DNA of 64,000 nucleotides from Mactromeris polynyma (GCA_032209605.1 JASFXZ010000005.1:30368905-30432904); one strand, 5' to 3'. Counted from the stretch's first letter, positions 39,301 through 48,412 are shown. Notes: generated by a model from the letters alone, not told the origin. Program-made: numbers and translations.

Positions 39301-42300
39301 AAAACAGCCATAATACCCTCAAGGGATATTCTAAGTGTTCCTTTAAATACTTAAATGCAAACAAACAATGTAACATACGTCATCTTTACACTTTGCTTAG
39401 TACACACATTTATTGCTTTGCATGGTTTCATTCTTCCAGGTCCAGTTGCTCCCAGAAGATTGGCTGTCTCATCTAGTGTGGAGTACAATACTGAAATCAC
39501 CGAAATGAATAGTAGAAACCTATCTGACAATGTATTAAACAATGTCAGACTAACACCATGTTCAGGTCACTGTCAAACTGGGATACAGATATCCAAGTCG
39601 AGCAGACGGCGAAGGAGAAGTACAGGCACCTTATTGACAATAACGTTTACCTTGAATTTAACCCTCGAATCGAATTTAGAACTGGATACATACACAGAAA
39701 ACGGAACAGGTCAGTTATCAAAGGCACTGCTAAGAATATAATCGTATTTGCAATATTTACACATCTTAAAATATAAAATAGCTTATTGGCGCTAACGCAA
39801 AGTTTATATTTGGTCTTTAATTGTTTGTTTTCATCGGGTTTAACGCCGTTTCTCAACGATATTTCAGTTATATACGGCGGCCGGTTCACCTAACCAGTTT
39901 TTCCTGGACTGAATTCCTTCCTATCCTTCCACAAGGAGCCGGCAACTTCTTCACATGTGGAGGAAAATCGACATTTTGTCAAATTTTCATGCTGCGACCG
40001 GGAATCGAACCCGGATCGCCGGGTTACAAGTCCAGCGCACTAACCACTGGACCACGGCCGCGGCTACATTTGGTCTTTAAACAAACGCAGATTTTATCAT
40101 TATTCCACTTCAGTCCATTATGCATTAGTATCAATACTATTTTGACTATAGATTTCAGTTAACTAAAACTCATATATATACATGTGTGTTTGTTATATTG
40201 GTAATTCTTGTTATGTGTGTTTGCTTCAATTGAAATACACCATTGACCCTCGTACAATGTCTATAAAGAACACTTACAACAAGTTTACAAGTTTATTTTA
40301 ATAAGCTCAGTTCATGTATACATGAAAGCATGAGTGTGAATATAAGAGAAAAATCATTTGTATTATATATAAAAGTGGCATAATATTGTTTCTTCCCTGA
40401 TAAATATACGTTACTTTTTAACCACCCGACGTTCTACTAGATATCCACGCGTTTCTGAACCGAAAGTAGCTGATTCTAAGAAATCAAAACGAAAGTAGGA
40501 ATATTTAGTTAATTTAAAATTCATGCAATACAAAGAGTATTTTCTATGAACAAGGAATGACATTATATCTCATATACATGTACTTCCAAAACATTTTTCA
40601 ATCGTGCCTTATTTGAAACAAAAACTAATCGTCTGCAAGATTGGCGTTCCGTATCAAATGTATAATAAAAATATGTGCCGCTTTATTGTATAAATGTAAT
40701 AATGACACATGTCGAGATCATATTTTTTGGTTTACAGTTAGTGATTCATTACAAGAATTTTTCGATGCTTTGAACAATCTGGAGTTGACAGCTCAATATT
40801 TACAGAACAACACTGAGGATATATTTAATGTGGTAAACAATGGAATCACATATACCGTAGACACAAGTACGCTTACATTCGAGCCAGAAATTACCTGTGC
40901 TGAAACACAGTTCATACACGATGGTGTTTGCAGTAAGTATATTATGATTCATTTGTCTTTGTTGTTTGCTCTTTATTATTTGATTACCTCGTGCTATGTG
41001 TGTGTTGTTTGCTCCTTGGTTGTATGTTTTGTGATTGTCTCATTGTTTTTGTTCCTTTGTGCAGACCTGTGTTGGTCCAGATTTATGTGTTTGAGAACGG
41101 TTTGGATGTTGTGCTTTTTGGTTTCCTTGTTCTATCATTGTAATTTTACATCCACTCCAAGTGTGTACTTCCTGGTCCTGCCCGGCTCCATCCTGTTTAT
41201 GCCCTTGCTCCCCTGTCCGTGTGTTCGTCCGGCCGGCCGTCCGTGTCCAAATTTCCGGCCAAATATGTGTTGTCGACAGAAATATATTGAAATGATTTGG
41301 CAAGAGTAGATCACCATGTATGATGTGTCAAGAGCAAAAATGGTGCCAGTATATACAAGGTCAACGTCACAGTACAGCATTTCATTTTGTTTATAAACCA
41401 GTGTAAATTATGATAACAAGGTGTTTCGTGTTCAGCCCAGAACTTGAGCATAATTCGTACCGTAGTATTATTTGTTTTCGTTTTAAATCAAAAAGCCAAA
41501 ATCATGCCATATGGCTATGAACATTTCCTTTCATGATATAATATGCACTTTGCTTAGGAGGATGTGATCGGTTCATTTGAGAAATTATTAAATGCATGTG
41601 CATACATTGATAATTATTTTACATAAGACATGGTACTAAAGGTTTACACACATGACTAATTGATCACATACATGTACATTTGTATATATTATCTAAACGT
41701 TGGATAATTAATAGCTACTTAAATTTCAGTTGAGTGTCCTGCTGGAACATATTCTGATGGTGTTTTTTGTAATTTCTGCGATCGAGGAACATACCAACCA
41801 TTGTCTGGTCAAACATCATGTATACAATGTCCATCAGGTGTGACAACTGGTACTCTGGGATCTTCCGCTTATTCACAATGCTCAGGTAGAATATACCTTT
41901 ACATGTTTTATATGTTTTTTTGTTCAATATTTCATAGTATTGACTTATATTCTGGTTAGCATTTATTTTCAAATAAGTATCTCATGTTTTTTGTATTTAA
42001 ATTGATAGACATACAATACATATCACAGTAATTATGTAGAGTTATATTAACATTTCTTAAAAAATACATTAATATAACTCTACATAATTACTGTGATATG
42101 TATTGTATGTCTATCAATTTAAATACCTCCATGGTACTTCACATACCATCATATATGGTAGTATTTTGCATTCTAAAAGTTATATTCCAGTAGTTTTCGG
42201 ATACATATAGTAAATTAAATATTTAAATGAGTGAAAATAACTACACTTTTCTGTAACAATTTTCGTTATACTTAGCATTCAAATCAATAGTTTAAGGTAG

Positions 42301-44555
42301 TAATAACATTCATGTATAATGAGAGGATGATGTGATACAGACAATCTCATAATCAAAAATACTTCTATATCCCTACTTAAGCACATAAACAGTATTATAT
42401 GTAAATGTACATATACTATGGAAGGTATAGAGAAGGACAGATAACTCCTGACAATCTCCGGTTGACTGCGCCATGTGTTTTAAGGCGCCCTTGGTTTTTC
42501 TACCTTTCAGGTTCAATATTTACATAACATGTATCAACAACAGAAACAAAGTGTGGAGTACAATGCATCATAAATACATAAAAAGTAATGCAGTATGCTT
42601 TTTTTATTTACAGAAGACTTTATACCAACAACGCCTGTTCCTGACAGCAAGCCATCTGGATTACAAGGTAAATTATTGCTCGTCGGACGTTTTAATATGG
42701 CATAAATGTATATTGTGCAAAATTATTGACTTTTCCAGGCGGCTTGTTATCTAAGTAATTCTGTTTATTAGCAATATGTTTTCATACATTTAAGTCGACG
42801 TTGGTTTGCAGACAATCTCATTGAAATCAGCTCCACGCCTAATGAGCATAATGTAAGATTTGGTATGCAGAAAAACAATTAGTACTATCTGGAAGCCAAG
42901 GAAACGCCGTTAACTGCCATATGTGACAAGACATATGTTAAACCGTTCATTCATATCATTATTGCAGTGCACTTAAGACATTAATCTAAAACACATTGTA
43001 GTCTTATAAAATATGTGACAGTGATTTCATAAAGTACAGTGACTATTTCCATCCAATAACAGACTCTAGCTGTATGACAATATTTATAAATATTTATAAT
43101 TAAATCACTCGAGTTTGTTTTAATTTACTTTGGAAATGTTGTAAACAAACTGTGAGGTAGTCAGCCGACGAAAACATGTTTTGGATTATATTTACCAATT
43201 GAAATAAGTACACAAAACTGGTATTCTCAACTCATTTGTAACCGACACTGAATGCTTGCTCATAAATGTACTGTATACAACAAGGTGACATATCTTTGTT
43301 CTATATTTCAGTTGGTGTGATTGTTGGAATCGTTGTTTCTGTTGTTATACTTTTTTTGATCATTCTAATCATTGTACTAAAGTGTTCCAAAAAATTCAGG
43401 TACGTCAAGGTTTCTGTGTTTTCCTTTTAAAAATGTTTCACACGCTTATGTCACAAAAACGCCAATTTTGGTTAACAATCTACTGTATTTGAAAAGTGCA
43501 TGAAGAGATACATACATCTAATATATATACTAATGTAACTGACCAATGCTTGTTTCTGAGCACTGATATGAGATCTAACGCTGGTCCTTTCACACCGTAG
43601 GTGAACATAACCACTTATGTCTATATATGAATGATAATAGCAGCCGTGCAGGTAATACCACACGCAAACAGCCCGCCTTCACACAGTATGTCGCAAAAAC
43701 GCGACCTCGATTTAAACCTAGCTTAAGGGTACACCCGATCTCACACTTATGATAATATCACCTATACTTAAAAACGATCAGTACAATAACCAAAACTCTG
43801 CACAACTCTCAAACATAGTAGCCGGAGAAAACAGTATATTGCACGGATGAACATACATGTAGATGTACAAAAGTAAACATGTGGAACCAGATTAATAAGT
43901 ACTCAATGACAAGATGATCATTAGCCCGAGCAGCTAAAGAGAAGCATACAATATTATGGGCTTACCATGTAGCACGATCATATCAGTGTCATTTTATCAC
44001 AAAACATGCCAGACGATATTTGTATACGGCTTTCATAAGTTAAATTTATTTTAATACAATATCACTCTATCCGGCTTTTTTGACGCCAAAATTATATTAT
44101 ACTTTTAATAACAAAAGACCGGGAAACTATTAATAATTGAGTATCTGATGTGTGTTGTGTGTATTAAGAAAAAGTTTAAATAACTGAGCGTTTGTTTAAG
44201 AATGATACATTTCACTTACTCGTTGTTCGTCCAAAGAGTGATGGCAACTATGGAGATAACATCATGACTTTAAATGGACAGTAACACTAGTTAAGTATGG
44301 GATGAATGCTTTCTGTGGAATACACAATTGCAGCATGATTAAACAATTTCCGTTGGTTTTCATTTTTGTTATTGTCTTTCCAGATTGAATTCGAAACATA
44401 ACACAGTTTCTGACAGGGGAACTATACAGGAGCAACCTAATATGGCAAGGTTTAATTATGAAAGAAAAGCTTCTAAACTTTCCCTGGGAGGAGTAACGGT
44501 GGTCGTCAGTAACCCGGTGTACAATGGCTCTCCGCCTCCATACACTGAAAAGTGA
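21231..44555 (+). CDS. Gene B: SVEP1-like transmembrane mosaic protein, 26 exons
   Basis: Twenty-six exons join in one frame (with one slip, below) to give about 1,587 residues. Order: signal peptide, CCP-like module, basic linker, HYR, two CCPs, HYR, two CCPs, pre-ephrin module with an RRKRK site, two ephrin-receptor-like repeats, pentraxin/laminin-G-like domain, two EGFs, TSP1, Cys-rich module, second pre-ephrin module with RRRRR, third ephrin-receptor-like repeat, Thr/Pro stalk, transmembrane helix, tail with NPVY and PPPY. CCP, HYR, GCC2/GCC3, EGF and pentraxin together are the hallmark of SVEP1, but SVEP1 is secreted, starts with VWA and, as I recall, has no membrane helix. The ATG follows an in-frame TGA by 9 nt. 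Oddities: a one-base excess at the end of exon 9 and no GT at the expected end of exon 16. Likely an adhesion or recognition receptor; function inferred. Confidence 0.85.
21303..22613. other. Gene B intron 1
   Basis: About 1.3 kb, AT-rich. No repeat or exon recognised. Confidence 0.5.
22614..22818 (+). CDS. Gene B exon 2: CCP-like module
   Basis: Phase 0 to 1. Four Cys (GQCFLH, FNCTG, GFCSIS, IKCDRGQW) followed by WIGTRF, a CCP/sushi-like spacing. It is less typical than the later CCP exons. Confidence 0.75.
23558..23825 (-). pseudogene. Non-LTR retrotransposon C-terminal fragment in gene B intron 2
   Basis: Minus-strand reading: IRLRTKYHRLLIEDGNW, then RKCSSCITNIGNEFHYLLEC and NPVIYNRTNTFKFEQVM. 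This is the CxxC...H...C pattern found at the C terminus of LINE proteins. It is truncated on both sides. It is the same kind of element as the 17.7-18.3 kb relic but not the same copy. Confidence 0.75.
24584..24664 (+). CDS. Gene B exon 3 (uncertain): basic linker
   Basis: Phase 1-1, 81 nt, with good acceptor gcttttattgtag and donor gtgagt. Encodes a basic stretch (HRKKRVFGWIKRKIIQP) ending in hydrophobic residues. RKKR could be a furin-type site. No domain is recognised; it could be skipped without changing frame. Confidence 0.5.
25197..25368 (+). CDS. Gene B exon 4: Pro-rich linker and first half of HYR 1
   Basis: Phase 1 to 2. TTTPPPPPPKYPPEF is followed by the HYR start (PCTPKEIKSNF, VKISWTNPVANDRNGGKP). 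The strong donor gtaagt is inside a Met codon (phase 2). Confidence 0.8.
25656..25792 (+). CDS. Gene B exon 5: second half of HYR 1
   Basis: Acceptor ttacactag, phase 2 to 1. VQQVSGGGNGGQF..., then ITYMAKDSDGLRGYCHFSFT, the HYR end with Cys and beta strand. HYR domains are Ig-like folds usually next to CCPs. Confidence 0.85.
25793..26601. other. Gene B intron 5
   Basis: About 0.8 kb, no feature recognised. Confidence 0.5.
26602..26778 (+). CDS. Gene B exon 6: CCP/sushi domain
   Basis: Phase 1-1, 177 nt. LTCAIPPWPSNGHRNC, YECHAGYKLTGNGIVTC and TWSAIPTCE are a clear CCP with the final Trp and Cys and an extra Cys pair. Its last 35 or so bases and its donor are the founding unit of the adjacent array. 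Confidence 0.95.
26741..29630 (+). repeat. Minisatellite of exon end plus splice donor, 56-57 bp, about 50 copies
   Basis: Each unit is acacccacgtggtcggccat, then tccaacatgtgaaag, then taagtaacatatcaacacta, with small variations. The first copy overlaps exon 6 (TPTWSAIPTCE) and its real donor at 26779. Most copies keep gtaagt; some have ataagt or gcaagt and have lost the GT. Units with ccacatt are one base shorter. The 19-codon period keeps long frames open on both strands; these are not genes. Confidence 0.97.
29797..29979 (+). CDS. Gene B exon 7: CCP/sushi domain
   Basis: Phase 1-1. VTCEPPTLPANGSVDC, VCAMRCNESFSLKGQLYTQC, then TWFYVGTTTC: a CCP with an extra Cys pair, like exon 6. Acceptor is ttccag. 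Confidence 0.95.
30124..30375 (+). CDS. Gene B exon 8: HYR domain 2
   Basis: Phase 1-1, whole HYR in one exon: PPSLMCKTPQIF, SVTWEIPTATDRTDPASKL, EYVTYIAIDSDSNISPECTI. HYR 1 is split over two exons, HYR 2 is not. Confidence 0.9.
30676..30775. repeat. GA/GACA microsatellite
   Basis: Runs of gagaga with a poly-G stretch and gacagagaga units. An open minus-strand frame of Leu/Ser repeats here is a shadow. Confidence 0.95.
30896..31103 (+). CDS. Gene B exon 9: CCP/sushi with a frame slip near its end
   Basis: ITCGHPLNT, FNCSGTG, VECKLSC, ITCEDNGKAVGEWYWGNGT is a good CCP. The frame then reads into a TAA, while the expected final Cys (PFC) lies in the next frame. The exon is 208 nt, one more than the phase 1-1 frame allows. 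Donor gtatta follows in the shifted frame. Confidence 0.75.
31339..31536 (+). CDS. Gene B exon 10: CCP/sushi domain
   Basis: Phase 1-1, 198 nt. IACPELNPPINGAL, MMCNKNHDIPVMGSNF, YFCFDTTGWQPTNIVPDC: four-Cys CCP with Trp near the end. Confidence 0.9.
31937..32218 (+). CDS. Gene B exon 11: pre-ephrin module 1, first half
   Basis: Phase 1-1, 282 nt. FLRLPGEMFYYGGDC, then three Cys-containing strands (IEQNCIAIL, DICPPGETC, VIRCGP), then a polybasic site RRKRKA. This resembles a furin-type cleavage site. A relic of this exon lies at 52140-52262. Confidence 0.85.
32518..32799 (+). CDS. Gene B exon 12: pre-ephrin module 1, second half
   Basis: Phase 1-1. QKRQAESFLLVFKMDIVLTM (second basic site), then AYYDDAMALLSSTTQDFLNN, ending CDIGYILDGDVC. 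Same layout as exon 22. Confidence 0.85.
33015..33176 (+). CDS. Gene B exon 13: ephrin-receptor-like repeat 1
   Basis: Phase 1-1, 162 nt. CPLGHYLNETTNKCEQCPIG, then QYADGEGSIACILCDVGYST, final DNCT: GCC2/GCC3 pattern. Confidence 0.92.
33300..33815. repeat. About 200-bp degenerate tandem repeats with a relic of exon 14
   Basis: Three diverged blocks share taccgaccattgagtctcc, cagtttgaatca and cggtttgaaaaagaacct. At 33491-33550 a copy of acceptor and exon 14 start (ctttcag, aattatgtgaatcaggcact) is present but has an in-frame stop and no donor. Confidence 0.75.
33841..34002 (+). CDS. Gene B exon 14: ephrin-receptor-like repeat 2
   Basis: Phase 1-1, 162 nt. LCGSGTSSPDRMQPCSSCLY, GEYQDDVGQTTCKRCPSGTT, final QDC. 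Same length as exon 13. Confidence 0.92.
34384..34579 (+). CDS. Gene B exon 15: pentraxin/laminin-G-like domain, part 1
   Basis: Phase 1 to 2. MTFMFWTKRVDEHTLATTIQ, then DRCILYLTENVRVQIP, typical of a concanavalin-like jelly roll. Donor gtacgt. Confidence 0.8.
34991..35280 (+). CDS. Gene B exon 16: pentraxin/laminin-G-like domain, part 2 (3' end uncertain)
   Basis: WHVHEFNTYFDIKSRNGIDE, DIWKHVAVAWNTAVNNVVVY, IDGDVKF: standard LamG/PTX core. The acceptor used is aatataag, not the nearby ttttag, which would break the frame. At the end expected by homology (FKKVIIG) the genome reads ggggaa, with no GT. Upstream phase-1 donors exist at 35230 (gtaaca) and 35251 (gtacaa). Confidence 0.65.
35650..36000. 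repeat. About 45-50-bp tandem repeat, about 7 copies
   Basis: Units of tatattatttcattacacag then aatatgtacttctataacag, alternating with versions having aaaacagacgccatt. In gene B intron 16. Confidence 0.85.
36203..36373 (+). CDS. Gene B exon 17: pentraxin-like domain, part 3
   Basis: Phase 1-1, 171 nt. LTGLHLKHRSLNVTEIMDHA, SSCHVTDEDDVINMDVFRNI, then LLSPSNC: the end of a pentraxin domain (strand, helix, Cys). Confidence 0.85.
36909..37139 (+). CDS. Gene B exon 18: two EGF-like domains
   Basis: Phase 1-1. First EGF: NCEPDPCNGHQC ... FVCHCNSGWSGDTC. Second: YCINNECTNRATCQNGVSNY, then TCDCLPGYSGHMC. The first EGF lacks the usual calcium-binding motif; DNCEPDPC is only suggestive. Confidence 0.95.
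37340..37505 (+). repeat. Dispersed repeat fragment
   Basis: Contains catgtctccatgtgctttgg ... gtggcattcccagctcgaat, which also appears around 51307-51365. It lies in gene B intron 18. Confidence 0.35.
37576..37746 (+). CDS. Gene B exon 19: thrombospondin type-1 repeat
   Basis: Phase 1-1, 171 nt. GGWSEWGLWSACTQRCNSGN, QTRNRTC, then PCNIEDC. WxxWxxW would allow C-mannosylation. The O-fucose motif CxxS/TC is absent (CTQRC). Confidence 0.95.
37747..38701. other. Gene B intron 19
   Basis: About 0.95 kb, no exon or clear repeat. Confidence 0.5.
38702..38899 (+). CDS. Gene B exon 20: Cys-rich CCP-like module
   Basis: Phase 1-1, 198 nt, the same length as gene C exon 2. VCKDMDRKYGTRVSC, SRICSLYCEKNKLLPRGL, YNCGPDTNYEWQPMDQMPSC. 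The Trp and final Cys resemble a CCP end. Confidence 0.9.
39440..39709 (+). CDS. Gene B exon 21: pre-ephrin module 2, first half
   Basis: Phase 1-1, 270 nt. PVAPRRLAVSSSVEYNTEIT..., CSGHCQTGIQISKSS, then RRRRRSTG before LLTITFTLNLTLESN. Gene C exon 3 has the same module 24 nt shorter, lacking the basic run. Confidence 0.9.
39821..40067 (-). mobile_element. tRNA-derived SINE with 13-bp target duplication
   Basis: Identical atttggtctttaa at 39808-39820 and 40068-40080 flank it. The minus strand has a tRNA-like head (B box ggttcgattcc, anticodon-loop position TGT, one acceptor mismatch) and ends ...ttaaacccgatgaaaacaaa. It lies in gene B intron 21. Not a functional tRNA gene. Confidence 0.9.
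40081..40737. other. Rest of gene B intron 21
   Basis: AT-rich. Nothing recognised besides the SINE. Confidence 0.5.
40738..40932 (+). CDS. Gene B exon 22: pre-ephrin module 2, second half
   Basis: Phase 1-1, 195 nt. LQEFFDALNNLELTAQYLQN, NTEDIFNVV, ending CAETQFIHDGVC. It is close in sequence to gene C exon 4. Confidence 0.92.
40933..41729. other. Gene B intron 22
   Basis: A pyrimidine-rich 350-bp start, including ccggccggccgtccgtgtcc near 41230, then AT-rich DNA. A 222-codon frame crossing the exon 22 donor is read-through, not a gene. Confidence 0.5.
41730..41885 (+). CDS. Gene B exon 23: ephrin-receptor-like repeat 3
   Basis: Phase 1-1, 156 nt. CPAGTYSDGVFCNFCDRGTY, QPLSGQTSCIQCPSGVTT, final QCS. 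It has the same length as gene A and gene C counterparts. Confidence 0.95.
41993..42126. repeat. Perfect 58-bp inverted repeat, 18-nt spacer
   Basis: Arms 41993-42050 and 42069-42126 are exact reverse complements (start gtatttaaattgatagacat). It lies in gene B intron 23, and is AT-rich. Confidence 0.98.
42614..42667 (+). CDS. Gene B exon 24: stalk
   Basis: Phase 1-1, 54 nt: DFIPTTPVPDSKPSGLQ, a Pro/Thr/Ser juxtamembrane linker. Gene C has a similar short exon at the same place. Confidence 0.8.
42668..43311. other. Gene B intron 24
   Basis: AT-rich, no feature recognised. Confidence 0.5.
43312..43399 (+). CDS. Gene B exon 25: transmembrane helix
   Basis: Phase 1 to 2. GVIVGIVVSVVILFLIILII then VLKCSKKFR: helix with a basic stop-transfer end, as in genes A and C. 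Confidence 0.95.
43400..44383. other. Gene B last intron
   Basis: About 1 kb, no exon or clear repeat. Confidence 0.5.
44384..44555 (+). CDS. Gene B exon 26: cytoplasmic tail with NPxY and PPxY
   Basis: Phase 2 to TGA 44553-44555. LNSKHNTVSDRGTIQEQPNM ..., SNPVYNGSPPPYTEK at the end. NPVY fits an NPxY endocytic or PTB ligand; PPPY fits PPxY. Confidence 0.9.
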
Positions 44556-46079
44556 CGGATAGTTACACTATCTATGGCCATCAAAAACAACTTGAATTTC
44601 ACAATGACTTTTCTCTATGTATGCATACTCGTCAAAAAAATAATACGCCAGTACTATTTCACAGTTTCTTAAAAAGCTACTGGATACATCTTCTGTTGAT
44701 TTGTTTTTAGTAAGCTATGAACTATATAAATTGAGCTATCAATTAAAGCGATGTAAACATGTTCATTGTTTCTGATCACTTTGTTGCCATGCATTGTGGA
44801 CATTCCCAAAATAGAAATTGGCTGGTTACCCGTGTCATTTTTGTTTTGGTTCACGTTGAACTGAATATGGGGAAGTAAACATGAATACAATTATAATTCA
44901 TTTGTAATGGAAAAAATTTGTCTGGATTTCTGATAGAAATACACAAACAGTTAGCTTGTACGATTGTAAATATATAATAGACATGTTTTGTTTTAGTTTC
45001 CATTTTGTATGAATACATCCCATTGGTACTAGATTGAAGACAGGGAGTAAATGTAATCTTAGGCTCGTACGCTTGCTTTCACAGAGAAATAAGTTAATAT
45101 TTCACTATGCATTAAATATTTATTAGGCGCAGCCGTACTAACATGGTTTTCCTATTTGCATATTAAGTGTTTTGTAAACCAATTAAAACTAACGTTAACC
45201 ACCAGGGCAATTTCGCGCAAATTATCTTCAATTCAAAAATATGTGCAACATTGAATCAGATTGGTTAACATTGTTTATAGTGTATTTCAAGATTTATCCA
45301 GTAAGTAGTGTTGTTAGTCATTACCACGGGGATTGGCCGGTGTTAGAATTAAGGAGACTTCCTTAGTTGTTTGTTCCAGTTGAGAACATTTATATTGTTT
45401 TAATCAGATAAATCGCTATGTAACTAGTTGTTTAACATGAATGTTTGAGTTCACGACTTCTGCAATAAGTAATGTTGAACTATATTGAAACAGACTATAC
45501 TGTGTCTATGACTTATCACACTACGGAGTTATTTTATGCAGTCACATTCGGAACACCTCGGCATTATTGGCTCTGCCGAGTAGTTACGATTGATGCAGTC
45601 TCCTACACAGAGATCTCCCCTAACAGGTCTCGGAGTTCCAGTAGTATAGCGTAATTGAAGGCATTTAGGCATACAACACATTTTAACCTTCAGATTGCAA
45701 CAAATGTGTATACTTCAAGTTGCGCCGACCATCTTTTTTAAAGATATTTCTTGCTTTCTAAAAAAATATTTCTTCTCTTGTTTAATGAAGCAGTCTCACG
45801 AACGGTTGTTTCTACACAACAAGAAATAAAGTTGCGATTATAACATTTTTGTTTTATTAGTATTATATTGTACACACATTCTATCATTGGAAATGAATAA
45901 AATGCCATCTGCTCTCTGCTTTATATTGTTATCTTTGTTAAGCCCTCATTCCTTGCACAAATATGTAAGTAAATGCCATGTTGTGCTAGCTAAAGTAAAA
46001 ATTACTAGAATGCGTCAATAGGACACAGATGCCACCACTTGCAGCCTTTGTCACACAAGCAAATGCTATTAGTCTGCTC
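44556..46079. other. Gene B 3' UTR and flank
   Basis: Possible poly(A) signals are ATTAAA at 44741-44746 and AATAAA at 45835-45840; neither is proven. No other feature seen. Confidence 0.35.
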
Positions 46080-46502
46080 ATAGTTTGTGAATGGATATCA
46101 AAATTGCCAAGTGAACAACTGTACTTATTATGGTGATAAGTCAAGGGCCATAACTTTGCATTTACTGGGCGTAACCATACATGAAACCTCAGGCGCACAA
46201 CCTTACAGGTGTGTGATCATTCATGTACAGTTTTATGACTCTGGTTCATATACTTTTGGAAACACAAAATTGCATACTCTGTAGGCTATGTTTTAACTAA
46301 GTCAATGGCCATTACTGTGCACTTACTGGGCACACCCAAACATGAAACCCCAGGTGCACAACTTCATATGCTGGTGAACATTCTTGTTAAGTTTAATGAG
46401 TATTGCTCATATACTTTTGGGGATATGAGTGACACAAGATTTGTGACGGACGGACAAGTGCAAATATATATGCCCCTCCTTTTCAGAGTAGGGGCATAAT
46501 AA
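46080..46502 (+). mobile_element. Non-autonomous element with internal duplication and end hairpin
   Basis: Two diverged halves share aagtcaagggccataacttt / aagtcaatggccattactgt and catgaaac-cca-g-gcacaac. It ends with gacggacggacaagtg and a hairpin gcccctcc...tagggg. Same kind as 15.69-16.27 kb. A short AT microsatellite follows at 46596-46615. Confidence 0.6.
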
Positions 46503-46615
46503 TGCATTTATTATTAATTGCACTTTGCATCGCACTCCGAATACTATTTGTACTGAAGGTGTATTTCCTCAGATGAAACTAGGGTGGCACTTAAAGATAT
46601 ATATATATATATATA

Positions 46616-47184
46616 GTTACATGTATGCAATGAATGAGGTAAATGTATTTGAACATGGTAACTATTTAACGACTCGTCTGTTCCACTAAAATGTACCACT
46701 TGAATTGTTTTACACCATTCTGTAAGCCAAATAATGCAAATGATTTATTGCATTTAAAGTATATACACCATAAACTAGAACTACAGCATTGAACATTCCT
46801 TTACAATAACGACATGCATAAATCCCAGCTTTGTCCTTAAGTACAGGTATGGCGTGCACAACATAAGATGTTGGTTCAAATTCTCATAAACAAATAAACA
46901 AACATTCTACCAAAAGTGAAGGATTTCAAATTGATTTTAAGACAAATTCGTCGTTGGTATGATATTACAGTTACATTGTATAGACTAAGGTACATATGCA
47001 AGCGTAACAACTGGTCAGTCGAGTGTACCATATCAAACCCATGGTCAATTAAAGGTCATGTACAAAGATATGTCTGGAGGCTTTGCGCAGTCCGCTGACT
47101 GCCATATTGAAAGATATATCAAACATTCTTAATATACAATATCGAAACAATAAAAATAAGATTGTCTTAGCACCCGTTATTTCG
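46616..47184. other. Nothing recognised
   Basis: AT-rich intergenic DNA. Confidence 0.4.
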
Positions 47185-47530
47185 ACAATTCCTTCGCACA
47201 CCGACCCCAACAATAGCCTACAATACATTAAAGGCTTCGGTGGTGCAAGGTTAAACATATATGGAAACAGACGTGCACGGAATAAGCATGAAGAATGTAG
47301 TGGGACAACACATGGGAAAACAGTTTATTTGGATAGAGTACACCGCGGAACAAGCTAAGATAGTCAGTAATCACAGGCCGAAAAGGGAAATAAAAGAACA
47401 TGAATAATATATTAAGTAAAGGAACTGCAATTATGAAAAGGGGGAACTTAACATACATCTAAAACATAAAAGAAATAATAACCATACAGCTTTTTTTCAA
47501 TTTGGAAATATTAGTAAAACAATTAACCAT
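47185..47530 (-). mobile_element. Dispersed repeat copy (family R1)
   Basis: Shares aaataataaccatacagc, ttaacatacatctaaaacat and ataggccgaaa-like blocks with the copy at 63.6-63.96 kb. Confidence 0.5.
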
Positions 47531-48137
47531 CACGTGTACAATAACATACATTGTATACACTGTATATCATCCAGTACGAAGAAACAAACAACCATATATT
47601 GAACTTGCTTTCAGTAATTAAATTATTTGCATTAGAATGCGAAAGAAATTAAATAAAAACGAATAACCGTATGCAATGTAAACCACATTGCCATGTACAA
47701 TGCACTTAATGTCATATAATAATTTAACCTAAACAAGGAAGTTTTCCGTGTATTGGTTTATTTTTTCAGGACTAACGTTTTTCAGAGAAGTAAACGTACC
47801 ATTACTTTTTTGGAACGATACATATTCTTCGAACTTTGTTCTTATTATTGTATAGATTGAATCAAAAATAGTTTCATCTGCCTCAAAAATAATGAGTGGA
47901 GGAGTGCTAAAACCTTAAAGCAATTCTAATATTCACATAAACTCTCCATTTGTTAATCTATCCATATCCACGAGAAAACACTCAACGCTGGTGTCAGTAT
48001 AACAGGTACTGTATGTAGTAGCAAGCCATTACTTTGAAACAAAATGTAAAAAACAAATAAGCGATCCACAAAATGAAACGGTCACAACTAATTGTTTTAG
48101 AGACTTTTGGATAAATTAAGTGCGCTTCAGTTTCCTT
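47531..48137. other. Downstream of gene D
   Basis: AT-rich, nothing recognised. Confidence 0.4.
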
Positions 48138-48412
48138 TCATATCTTCATATATTTGCCATCGTCAATGACGGAGTAATATGTATCATCTTCTTCTCCATA
48201 TTTGGATGATCGATCTTGGTCTTTCTCGTCCTGTGGTGGGATAGTGCTATCCATGTTTACATAACTACCGTCGGAATGGCACCTGGGATAGATATACTCA
48301 TCACTACATGATTTTCCTTCAGAGATCTTATAAGGAATGTCAAGTGTGGATCATTCCATGTCGGGAGCATCTTTTTTGAAAAAGGACGGCTGGAGCATTG
48401 TCTGGTTGACCA
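48138..48412 (-). pseudogene. Gene D exon: cytoplasmic tail, broken
   Basis: From the phase-2 acceptor the frame reads GQPDNAPAVLFQK and then, beyond six A's, soon meets a stop. The next frame holds a long Tyr/Asp-rich tail (DEYIYPRCHSDGSYVNMDS, YGEEDDTYYSVIDDGKYM) ending at TGA 48140-48138, with a TGA before STLDIPYK. No PPxY motif. Confidence 0.6.

Noticed and set aside
39992..40065. Functional tRNA-Thr gene
   Set aside because: Acceptor and anticodon stems have mismatches and it is the head of a SINE with target duplication.
40641..41309. 222-codon frame
   Set aside because: Exon 22 read-through into the intron; the exon has clear splice sites.
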